A DNA stretch of 9,896 nt, from positions 1 to 9,896 of the forward strand of contig CAYPNT010000098.1 in assembly GCA_964412235.1 (NCBI GenBank), written 5' to 3'. Under the pieces are notes generated by a model. The model had not been told where the DNA came from. It made no database searches and saw only the letters and a program-made list of their open reading frames with translations. The position numbers were made by a program, and so were the translations under genes. Of the stretch, positions 1 through 5,972 are shown one piece after another. The stretch comes from JAYZQT01 sp964412235 (GTDB taxonomy: Bacteria; Pseudomonadota; Alphaproteobacteria; MPNO01; UBA830). How positions within the stretch are numbered: position 1 is the first letter of the stretch; each line of letters begins with the position of its first letter.

Positions 1-1392
1 AGCAGGGGCGACAGCGATTACGCCTTCGCCAACGCCGGCTACACACGGAAGGAACGGTTCGTTACCAATAGACACGGAGCCGTGCCTTTGGAAACTCGGG
101 GTCTTATTGCCGAATTTGATCCTGTCAAACCTCGGCTGCGGCTTCATGGCGCGACAAAGGTTAACTTTTTTAATAGGCGACACCTTTCTGATGCATTCAG
201 GCTTAAGGAAGAAGAGGTGGAGCTCATTGAGACCGACGTGGGTGGTGGTTTTGGAGCCAGAGGTGAGCTTTATCCGGAAGAATACCTTGTTCCGATGGCT
301 AGCCGCAGAGTGGGCCGTCCCGTTAAATGGATAGAGGACCGTCGCGAGAACCTCTCCGCGATGAATCATTCACGGGATATTATCGTCGAAATAGAGATAG
401 CGGCTACTAAAATGGGCAAGCTTCTTGGTATGCGAGGCACGGTGATGGGCGATATGGGTGCATACGTTCGAACAAATGGCGGTGTCGTCCCTTCAAAAGC
501 TGCACAGTTTTTGCCTGGGCCCTACCGTATCGAAGCGTTCTCGTGTGACGTACAGTTTCTTATCACGAATAAAACACCCGTAGGCACATATCGGGGGCCG
601 GGAAGATTTGAAGCTAATTTTTGTCGTGAACGAATGATCGACCTTATGGCAGCGGACCTCGATCTTGACCCTGCAGCAGTGAGAATTGAAAACTTAATGA
701 CACCGAGCGAATTACCCTATCGCATTGGTGAACTGGTCCCCGGGGATCCCGATGCGACCTTTGATGAAGGTAATCACCCTGGCGCGTTAAAGCGGCTTTT
801 AGAAGAGGCCGATTATGATAAATGGAAAAATCGCCAAGGAGAAATTATCGACGGACACGCTTATGGCCTCGGCATCGCCTGCTTCATCGAAAGTAGCGCT
901 GCTGGCCCGCCGGAATCCGCTGTAGTGTCAGTAGAACCGAATGGTAGCATTGAAGTAAAAACCGGGGCGTCTTCTGTCGGACAGGGTACCGAAACGGGCC
1001 TCGCGCAAATATGCGCCGATTATCTCGATATTGATATTAACCGTATCATTGTGCGGCACGGCAGCACGACTTTATTGCCCTCGGGTGGCGGCACCTTTCA
1101 CAGCCGCAATACCGTAATGGCTGGCAACGCGACCCGGATTGCTTCCGAAACTTTGAAACAACGCGCGATTGAGTTAGCCGCACTTCGTTGGAACTGCCCA
1201 ACTAACGANNNNNNNNNNNNNNNNNNNNNNNNNNNNNNNNNNNNNNNNNNNNNNNNNNNNNNNNNNNNNNNNNNNNNNNNNNNNNNNNNNNNNNNNNNNN
1301 NNNNNNNNCTTAAACCATATAACATCGCTATCACGGAGCTGCCGTTAACGCCGGATCGTTTGCGCGCGTCCCTTCGCAAAACAGGAAATTAG
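1..1392 (+). CDS. Molybdenum hydroxylase large subunit (xanthine dehydrogenase / aldehyde oxidase / CoxL family), 5'-partial and interrupted by an N gap
   Basis: The frame is open from base 1 and enters mid-protein, so the true start lies upstream. The GTG at 82 sits inside the conserved P-L-E-T-R-G segment (P-M-E-P-R-G in relatives) and is not a start. Family motifs in order: VGGGFGAR (about codons 80-87), GTYRGPGR (codons 195-202), GQGTETG and GGGTFHSR before the gap, and the typical C-terminal tail ELPLTPDRLRA after it. These enzymes bind molybdopterin-cytosine dinucleotide and hydroxylate aldehydes or N-heteroaromatic rings, working with FAD and 2Fe-2S subunits that are not in this window. 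GTYRGPGR lacks the AYRCSFR cysteine of form I CO dehydrogenase, so a CO dehydrogenase is unlikely. The catalytic Glu near the C-terminus falls in the gap. The stop overlaps the start region of the next gene, indicating one operon. Substrate unknown. Confidence 0.9.
   Translation, partial: SRGDSDYAFANAGYTRKERFVTNRHGAVPLETRGLIAEFDPVKPRLRLHGATKVNFFNRRHLSDAFRLKEEEVELIETDVGGGFGARGELYPEEYLVPMASRRVGRPVKWIEDRRENLSAMNHSRDIIVEIEIAATKMGKLLGMRGTVMGDMGAYVRTNGGVVPSKAAQFLPGPYRIEAFSCDVQFLITNKTPVGTYRGPGRFEANFCRERMIDLMAADLDLDPAAVRIENLMTPSELPYRIGELVPGDPDATFDEGNHPGALKRLLEEADYDKWKNRQGEIIDGHAYGLGIACFIESSAAGPPESAVVSVEPNGSIEVKTGASSVGQGTETGLAQICADYLDIDINRIIVRHGSTTLLPSGGGTFHSRNTVMAGNATRIASETLKQRAIELAALRWNCPTNXXXXXXXXXXXXXXXXXXXXXXXXXXXXXXXXXXLKPYNIAITELPLTPDRLRASLRKTGN
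1209..1308. other. Assembly gap (100 N)
   Basis: Exactly 100 N lie inside the molybdenum hydroxylase gene. The reading frame is open on both sides and the two sides belong to the same family. From family length (about 770-810 residues) and motif positions, roughly 150-220 residues should separate the two flanks, not the 33 that 100 bases encode. The run is therefore probably a scaffolding placeholder of arbitrary length. Confidence 0.9.
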
Positions 1393-1394
1393 TG

Positions 1395-2390
1395 ATGACA
1401 GTTATCGACGTTCATGCCCATTTTGTGCCACCAGAGGTAATAGATACTCTTGCGGTTCGAGGACGAGATTTTGGTATTGACCTCATCGAAAACGAACCTG
1501 GCTGCCACTGTTGTCTTTTTGAAAGTGGGATGCAGATCCGACCATTCTTCGATACCTTGACAAAGACGGACCTCAGACTTTCGGAAATGGATCACCAAAA
1601 TGTAGATCGTGAAATTCTAAGCATCTGGACCGATATATTTGGATACGATTTACCCCCCGATAAGGGGGTGCGGTGGCACGCTATGCTAAATGACTCTTTG
1701 TCAGGCCTCTGCAATAAGCATCCTGATCGCTTTTCGTGGTTGGCATCGGGGGCGTTACAGGACCCGGGATCCGCAGCACGAGAATTAGAACGCGGTCTAA
1801 ACGCGGGCGCGATTGGGGCTATTGTCGCCACTCACGTCAACGGTAAAAATCTGGGAGAATGTGAACTCGATGAATATTGGTCAGCATGCGCAGCTCTTGA
1901 TGTCCCCGTGTTCGTGCATCCGGCACAACCGGTCGCGCCAAGTCGAGCCGAGCGGTTTTCCTTAAACCAAATTGTCGCGTACACGAACGATACAACTTTA
2001 AGTGTCGGTTCACTAATTTTTTCTGGGGTAATGGACCGCTTTCCAAACCTTAATTTGATCCTGTCACACGGTGGGGGATCGATCCCCTTTCTGATAGGGC
2101 GGTTTGACCGCATGCATAAGGCGGGACCCCCACAAACAACTGGAAATGTGGCTAGGTTATTGCCCTCTCAATATCTTAAGCGATTTTATTACGATACAAT
2201 TCTTCATCAATCAGGCGCCCTTCGTTACCTGCGAGAACTCGTGGGAATAGAGCGTCTGTTGCTTGGAACGGACCTACCGTTTCCACCAGGCGATCCTGAC
2301 CCACTCGCGACACTGCAAAACGCACAATTCTCATCCAGTGAGATAGAACATATTACAAACAAAAACCCGAGGAAATTATTCCGATTTTAA
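1395..2390 (+). CDS. Amidohydrolase-2 family protein, ACMSD-type (aromatic/semialdehyde carboxylate decarboxylase or hydrolase)
   Basis: A 331-residue protein matching the length and metal-site pattern of 2-amino-3-carboxymuconate-6-semialdehyde decarboxylase (ACMSD) and its relatives (gamma-resorcylate and 5-carboxyvanillate decarboxylases). The visible metal ligands are H7 and H9 (DVHAHF), H175 (FVHPAQP), H225 (LSHGGG) and D293 (GTDLPFPPGD). They fall almost exactly where ACMSD has H9, H11, H177, H228 and D294. The segment RFYYDTILH before D293 is also ACMSD-like. Expected role: cytoplasmic, metal-dependent, non-oxidative decarboxylation of an aromatic or muconate-type acid; hydrolysis is the alternative. 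The start chosen is ATG 1395, with AGGA at 1383-1386 eight bases upstream; a GTG at 1392, overlapping the preceding stop, would add one residue. It is coupled to the molybdenum hydroxylase, so the two may act in sequence. True kynurenine-pathway ACMSD is not supported by the neighbours. Confidence 0.88.
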   Translation: MTVIDVHAHFVPPEVIDTLAVRGRDFGIDLIENEPGCHCCLFESGMQIRPFFDTLTKTDLRLSEMDHQNVDREILSIWTDIFGYDLPPDKGVRWHAMLNDSLSGLCNKHPDRFSWLASGALQDPGSAARELERGLNAGAIGAIVATHVNGKNLGECELDEYWSACAALDVPVFVHPAQPVAPSRAERFSLNQIVAYTNDTTLSVGSLIFSGVMDRFPNLNLILSHGGGSIPFLIGRFDRMHKAGPPQTTGNVARLLPSQYLKRFYYDTILHQSGALRYLRELVGIERLLLGTDLPFPPGDPDPLATLQNAQFSSSEIEHITNKNPRKLFRF

Positions 2391-2461
2391 AAATTCACCA
2401 ATCGAATTGACCGCACACGGAGTGGGAAATACTCTCAAGACTGGCAAGTTGGAAACTCAAA

Positions 2462-3613
2462 ATGATAGATATTAATTATAATGACTCGTCGTATGAGGTG
2501 AGAACCGACATAGTGGACGAACATAATCGCGCTTGGAACCATCTTTCGAATTCGGGGAGCTGGCTCACTGGCGACGAGCGCGTCAAGGTGATGAACGAAA
2601 CCCGAAGTGCTCAGGATTGTCTAACGTGTATGAAGATTAAGACGGCTCTCTCGCCATTCGCCGTTACCGATCAACATGTGGCAAATACTGACCTACCGGA
2701 AAATTGGGTCAATATGATTCATTTAATCGTGGCCGATCCGGGACGCTTAACCCACAGTTGGTACGAAAAAACACTAAATAGTAGGATCCAGGATACGCAT
2801 TTCGTCGAAATTGTAAGCGTCGTTGCACACACGACTGCTATTGATACCTTCGCAAAGGGCATCGGAGTGCCGTTACGTCCACTTCCAGTGCCTCAGGACG
2901 GAGACCCGTCGCATTACAAACCAGCGGAAGCTCGACAACATCAAGCCTGGGCACCAAATATCGCATGGGATGAATTTGGCCCAAATGAAGCAGATTATTT
3001 TATTGGTCCCGAAGCGAATATCCGCCGTGCGCTGACCCTCGTCCCCGACGAAGCACGGAGTTTCTTTGGCGTTGTTGGTGCTCAATATTTATCAGGACCA
3101 CAAATGCGGGACTTTAGTCAAGAGTTCAGAGCGATTACCCATCTACAAATAGAACTCCTGGCAGCCCGAGTTTCAGCACTAAACCAATGCACATATTGAA
3201 CAACTAGCCATTCGGCACTGCTCCGTGCGAGCAGCGAATTTACAGGAGACAATTTGAGTTATAGTGCTATTACGGGTGGTCAGGAAGCAGGGGACACCGG
3301 AATTGAACACGGAAAACTTATGATAGAGTTCGCCGAGGCAATTTTAAGTAGCGATAAAGCACGCCTAGATGCTGCTCGTGACGCAATTCTCGCTTCTATG
3401 GGCTCTGACGCCGTGGTTGATTCGGCGGCAGTTGCCGGCTTGTTTAACGCGATTGATCGGGTCGCAGACGCAACGGGCGCACCGTTAGAGACAGATAAAG
3501 CCGAAATGACCGCCGAATTGCGAGAAATGATAGGAATTAATGAATTTGCCGCTACAAAAAAGGCGCTTGAAGGCGACAAAATACCATCGTCGGCACAACA
3601 AATAACTAGATAA
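2462..3613 (+). CDS. AhpD-like selenoprotein, two-domain alkylhydroperoxidase / carboxymuconolactone decarboxylase fold, with Sec at codon 246
   Basis: The reading frame runs 383 residues through an in-frame TGA at 3197-3199, read here as selenocysteine. Residues 231-250 reproduce the AhpD active site with exact spacing: E231, C243, U246, H250 against E118, C130, C133, H137 of Mycobacterium AhpD, with U replacing the second Cys. Upstream ends in ...VSALNQCTY; downstream continues TTSHSALLRASS and a helical C-terminal part (ADATGAPLETD), as expected for one continuous family member. An N-terminal half-repeat carries a second, all-cysteine CxxC (C53-L-T-C56) without the His. Expected role: thiol/selenol redox enzyme, reducing peroxides or a partner peroxiredoxin. 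Start ATG 2462 has a weak GGA upstream. It lies 71 bases after the amidohydrolase and 111 bases before the seleno-peroxiredoxin. A nonsense mutation or assembly error is much less likely, given the motif fit and the hairpin downstream. Confidence 0.9.
3197..3199 (+). other. UGA recoded as selenocysteine (AhpD-like protein, U246)
   Basis: This TGA is in frame between two halves of one protein family and occupies the second redox-cysteine position of the CxxC motif. Selenocysteine insertion is the simplest reading; a SECIS-like hairpin follows. Confidence 0.9.
3210..3239 (+). promoter_or_regulatory. Candidate bacterial SECIS element of the AhpD-like gene
   Basis: An upper stem CTGCTC (3218-3223) pairs perfectly with GAGCAG (3229-3234) around a five-base loop CGTGC. 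After a three-base bulge (GCA, 3215-3217), a lower stem ATTCG (3210-3214) pairs with CGAAT (3235-3239). The loop begins 24 bases after the UGA and has G at its second position. This meets the published general rules for bacterial SECIS elements: small apical loop with an early G, 4-16 bp upper stem, 16-37 base spacing. It would bind SelB and direct Sec-tRNA insertion. Confidence 0.82.
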
Positions 3614-3681
3614 AACGGTTTTGAGGAAGAATAATCCTTCCCGTTGCTTTCCGGTTAATGTGTCTTCATATTCTCTAAAAT

Positions 3682-3699
3682 AGGACGGTCGCCCGTCCT
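3682..3699 (+). promoter_or_regulatory. Perfect 7-bp hairpin between the two selenoprotein genes
   Basis: AGGACGG (3682-3688) pairs with CCGTCCT (3693-3699) around the four-base loop TCGC, 25 bases before the next start codon. No T-run follows, so it is not a typical rho-independent terminator. It could be an mRNA processing or stability element, an attenuator, or a protein-binding palindrome. A weak promoter-like pair, TTGCTT (3644-3649) and CATATT (3667-3672) with 17-base spacing, lies just upstream; this part is tentative. Confidence 0.45.
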
Positions 3700-3724
3700 G
3701 AGCAAAATACTTGAAGGGAAATTT

Positions 3725-4192
3725 ATGTCCGAAAAGTTAGGTATAGGAACACCGTTCCCCGACGTTACGATAAATCTGGTAAACGGCGGAACAATGAATC
3801 TACCGAGCGACCTCAATACAAAATATAAAATCATTCTTTTCTATCGAGGTCACTGGTGACCATACTGTCGCCGACAGTTAGTCGGCTTCGAAGAAAAGAA
3901 AGAAGAATTAGAAAAACTCAGTATATCGGTCGTAGCAGCGAGCGTAGACCCAGCAGACAAGGCACAGGAAGTAGCAAATGAAGTGTCTTTCCCCGTCGGC
4001 ATGGAAGTCGGTCGGGAAATTGCGGATGCGTTAGGGTCATGGTGGGAGGACCGCCGGCAAATCATTCAACCGTCGGAATTCATACTTGGTGAGGATAACA
4101 AAGTTGTTGCCTCAAGTTATGCCGACGGCCCACTCGGCCGAATGCAGGCGGGTGACGTTATCCAGCTGATCAACTTCTACGAATCGCGTTAA
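3725..4192 (+). CDS. Peroxiredoxin-like selenoprotein (AhpC/TSA, thioredoxin fold) with U-P-Y-C active site, Sec at codon 45
   Basis: A 155-residue protein reads from ATG 3725 through an in-frame TGA at 3857-3859 to TAA. The active-site region is FYRGHW-U45-PY-C48-RRQL, where the AhpC/TSA-like redoxin family has YRGxWCPYCxxQL, so Sec replaces the first, attacking cysteine. Around it are the expected thioredoxin-fold parts: GTPFPDVTI near the N-terminus, the strand KIILFYRG before the site, then VVAASVDP, an FPVGME segment, and the C-terminal strand FILGEDNKVV. No signal peptide is seen, so it is probably cytoplasmic. Expected role: peroxide or disulfide reduction by a selenol of high reactivity. 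The ribosome binding site GAAGGGA lies just before ATTTATG. A terminator follows at once, making this the last gene of the operon. Its neighbour is the AhpD-like selenoprotein, a plausible redox partner. Confidence 0.94.
3857..3859 (+). other. UGA recoded as selenocysteine (peroxiredoxin-like protein, U45)
   Basis: The TGA falls exactly where the family has the first cysteine of W-C-P-Y-C, with C48 retained. The frame continues with clear family similarity on both sides. Confidence 0.95.
3870..3886 (+). promoter_or_regulatory. Candidate bacterial SECIS element of the peroxiredoxin-like gene
   Basis: GCCGAC (3870-3875) pairs perfectly with GTCGGC (3881-3886) around the loop AGTTA. The loop starts after 16 bases from the UGA, at the lower end of the bacterial SECIS range and close to the spacing in Escherichia coli fdhF. 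G is at the second loop position. An alternative, mutually exclusive hairpin, ACTGTC (3864-3869) with GACAGT (3873-3878) and loop GCC, uses part of the same bases. Confidence 0.82.
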
Positions 4193-4215
4193 ATTAAAAA
4201 AATCGCATTAGGTTT

Positions 4216-4244
4216 AAACGGGCGCATATGAGGCGCCCGTTTTT
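4216..4244 (+). terminator. Rho-independent terminator after the selenoprotein operon
   Basis: A 10-bp stem AAACGGGCGC (4216-4225) / GCGCCCGTTT (4233-4242) with loop ATATGAG is followed by a run of five T (4240-4244). It lies 23 bases after the peroxiredoxin-like stop. Read on the minus strand, the same stem ends in only three T, so any termination of the converging DUF35 transcript there would be weaker. Confidence 0.9.
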
Positions 4245-4265
4245 CCTCGGATCCATAAAACCAGA

Positions 4266-4676
4266 CTAGGCGGGCTCAAAACAAAAATAATCTTGTTCTT
4301 TTGTAATTGTCTCAAAAGCCACTTTAACGGGCATGCCCACTGAAATTTTCGCTGCGGAGACGTTTATTAGATTAGCCAGAATACGTACACCCTCTTCGAG
4401 CTCTATCATCGCCAACAAATAGGGGGCCCGTTCCTCGAAGCCTGCGGTGGGCACGTGGGTCTCGGTAAAAGAATAAATAGTACCCTGGCCCGATGCCTCT
4501 CGCCACACGAGATTGCGTCTTCCTGTCTTGACGCTGCCCGCTCTTGGATAAAATTGATAAACGTTTTCATCGGGATCATATTGTAGCATTAACTTTCCAG
4601 CTCCTATTCCGTCCCAAAAAGGTTGCGTGGTTTGCGTAGGAATTGGGATGGCCCTCTGTTTTTTATTTTTTGCCAT
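4266..4676 (-). CDS. DUF35 (OB-fold) protein lacking zinc-ribbon cysteines, partner of the adjacent thiolase-like protein
   Basis: A 136-residue protein with the DUF35 layout: an N-terminal helix with QPFWDGIGAGKLMLQ, a ribbon region, then the OB-fold with GQGTIYSFTETHVP and a strand run ending in VKVAFE. Most DUF35 proteins have two CxxC pairs in the ribbon. Here that region (LQYDPDENVYQFYPRAGSV) has none, so this is the cysteine-free variant. DUF35 proteins work as obligate partners of thiolase-fold enzymes, for example ChsH2 with Ltp2 in the steroid side-chain aldolase, and can help bind acyl-CoA. ATG at 4674-4676 lies one base after the thiolase-like stop, and its GGAG (4684-4687) is inside that gene, so the two are translationally coupled. 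The start is therefore well supported. The specific substrate cannot be inferred. Confidence 0.88.
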   Translation of the reverse strand: MAKNKKQRAIPIPTQTTQPFWDGIGAGKLMLQYDPDENVYQFYPRAGSVKTGRRNLVWREASGQGTIYSFTETHVPTAGFEERAPYLLAMIELEEGVRILANLINVSAAKISVGMPVKVAFETITKEQDYFCFEPA

Positions 4677-4677
4677 T

Positions 4678-5859
4678 TTAATGCTCCAAGATCATTGCGT
4701 TGCTGACCTTCCAACTTCGCCCGTACGTGATCACGCCAATTCCGGTAACCAACGCGTTCGCAGGGTCCTTTACCTGTCTGTCACCGGCTTCGCCTTGCAT
4801 TTGGCGCACGGCTTCTACAAGATTAGTCATTCCAGACGCCAAACCAATTTGACCCGCCGATATTTGGCCACCTCCGGTATTTATGGGCAGTGTACCTCGG
4901 AAACTAACATCAGTTTCCAAAAGAAAATCTGACCCTTCACCCCTGGAACACCAACCTGTTTGCTCAATTTGCATTAATTCAGCAATTAGGAAATCATCAT
5001 ATGGATGGAACATGCGAACGTCACTCGGTGACATACCGGCTTTCTCCAGAACTTCCGGGCCAACCACCGAAAAACCAGTCTCTGTAATATCCGGAATTTG
5101 CTCGGCGCAATCAAAATTTACAATCTCACTATAAGCGCTCGGAAATACCATGTTCTCGGCAGAAAGTTTCTTGGCACGGTCGCGACTCGTCAGCAGAACA
5201 CCGGCGGCACCATCAGCAAACATCACACAATCGAGCAAACGTACAGGGGTCGAAATTACACGCGATTCAAGGTAGTCATTCACCGTAATTGGTTTTCGCA
5301 ATTTCTCGTAAGCGTTTTCATTCAGTACAGCTCCTTCGCGTTGAGCAACAGCAAGTTTTCCTAGCGCTTCAGGTTTCAAATCATATTGAGTCATATAACG
5401 GTTCATGAGCAATCCAAACCCTCCGGGCGGTCCCTGAATTCCTGTTGGATCCCAAAATTCAACCCTGTACCCTCCGTTCGCCGCTTTCCAGGATGTGGAT
5501 GGGGTGTCCGCGCACAAAACTATCGCCAGCTCACACATCCCCCCCTGAATAGCGAGCGCCGCCCGGGACACACCAGCTAAGGCCGAACCACCCCCATGAT
5601 CACTAATGTCCATCCAGCGGGGCGTGACACCCAAGTAGTCACACAAATAAGGGGTGTAATACTGATTTGAAGACTCGGAATGTGGAACATTCGTCGCAAA
5701 ACCATCAATGTCGCTGGGCTGCAGACCGGTTTTTATTAGAATTTCCTCAAAAGTCTCCGCAGCAAATTCATATGGCGTACGCCCAGAACGTCGTTCAATC
5801 TTTGTTTCACCGTAAGCGACAATTCCAATGTCTTGACCGGCTAGAAAATTCAACGGCAT
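4678..5859 (-). CDS. Thiolase-fold protein (SCP-x / Ltp2-like) without the classical catalytic Cys and His
   Basis: A 393-residue protein with thiolase-family architecture: N-terminal GIVAYGETK, the motif region DHGGGSALAGVSRAALAI (residues 87-104), HPYDDF in the second half, then GGGQISAGQIGLASG and Q-M-Q-G-E-A-G-D-R-Q-V near the C-terminus. The nucleophilic Cys expected around residues 86-93 is replaced by Gly/Ser. The GHPLG histidine position reads G-Q-I-G. True thiolysis or Claisen condensation is therefore doubtful. Relatives of this kind with a DUF35 partner include Ltp2, which performs retro-aldol cleavage of a hydroxyacyl-CoA, so an aldolase or acyl-CoA-binding role is the better guess. 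The start ATG has a very strong GAGGGGGGA site (5863-5871). It is the first gene of a two-gene minus-strand operon, divergent from the VOC operon. Automated annotation would probably say acetyl-CoA acetyltransferase. Confidence 0.85.
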   Translation of the reverse strand: MPLNFLAGQDIGIVAYGETKIERRSGRTPYEFAAETFEEILIKTGLQPSDIDGFATNVPHSESSNQYYTPYLCDYLGVTPRWMDISDHGGGSALAGVSRAALAIQGGMCELAIVLCADTPSTSWKAANGGYRVEFWDPTGIQGPPGGFGLLMNRYMTQYDLKPEALGKLAVAQREGAVLNENAYEKLRKPITVNDYLESRVISTPVRLLDCVMFADGAAGVLLTSRDRAKKLSAENMVFPSAYSEIVNFDCAEQIPDITETGFSVVGPEVLEKAGMSPSDVRMFHPYDDFLIAELMQIEQTGWCSRGEGSDFLLETDVSFRGTLPINTGGGQISAGQIGLASGMTNLVEAVRQMQGEAGDRQVKDPANALVTGIGVITYGRSWKVSNAMILEH

Positions 5860-5972
5860 TTATCCCCCCTCATTTTGGTCGGCAAATCATAACGCACTCT
5901 GCTCATTCTAGGAATTGATCTAACCGGCAGCGTGATCCAAGATAACGAAACAAACATCCAGGGGAAAATCCG
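5860..5972. promoter_or_regulatory. Divergent intergenic region between the thiolase-like and VOC operons
   Basis: These 113 bases separate two diverging start codons and so must hold promoters for both directions, unless transcription comes from elsewhere. Both ribosome binding sites are visible (GAGGGGGGA on the minus strand, AGGGGA at 5960-5965 on the plus strand). TTGATC and GATCCAA form an imperfect inverted repeat around a GC-rich centre, which could be an operator. No convincing -35/-10 pair is recognised. Confidence 0.35.

Noticed and set aside
82..84. GTG as the start of the molybdenum hydroxylase gene
   Set aside because: The frame is open to base 1 with family-like sequence before it, and the GTG lies inside a conserved motif.
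1..1392. Form I carbon monoxide dehydrogenase large subunit (coxL)
   Set aside because: The active-site loop reads GTYRGPGR, without the AYRCSFR cysteine.
3254..3613. A separate 119-residue gene starting at TTG
   Set aside because: It is in the same frame as the AhpD-like gene, the bases between encode conserved family sequence right after the UGA, and its content matches the C-terminal part of that family.
3197..3859. Two pseudogenes with nonsense mutations, or UGA read as Trp
   Set aside because: Both UGAs fall exactly on redox cysteines, both are followed by SECIS-like hairpins at proper spacing, and UGA is a normal stop in three other genes here.
3864..3878. ACTGTC/GACAGT hairpin as a terminator
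   Set aside because: It lies inside a coding region and has no T-run after it; it overlaps the SECIS candidate instead.
3983..4192. A separate 69-residue gene starting at ATG
   Set aside because: It is the C-terminal half of the peroxiredoxin-like selenoprotein; the ATG encodes an internal Met and the active site lies upstream.
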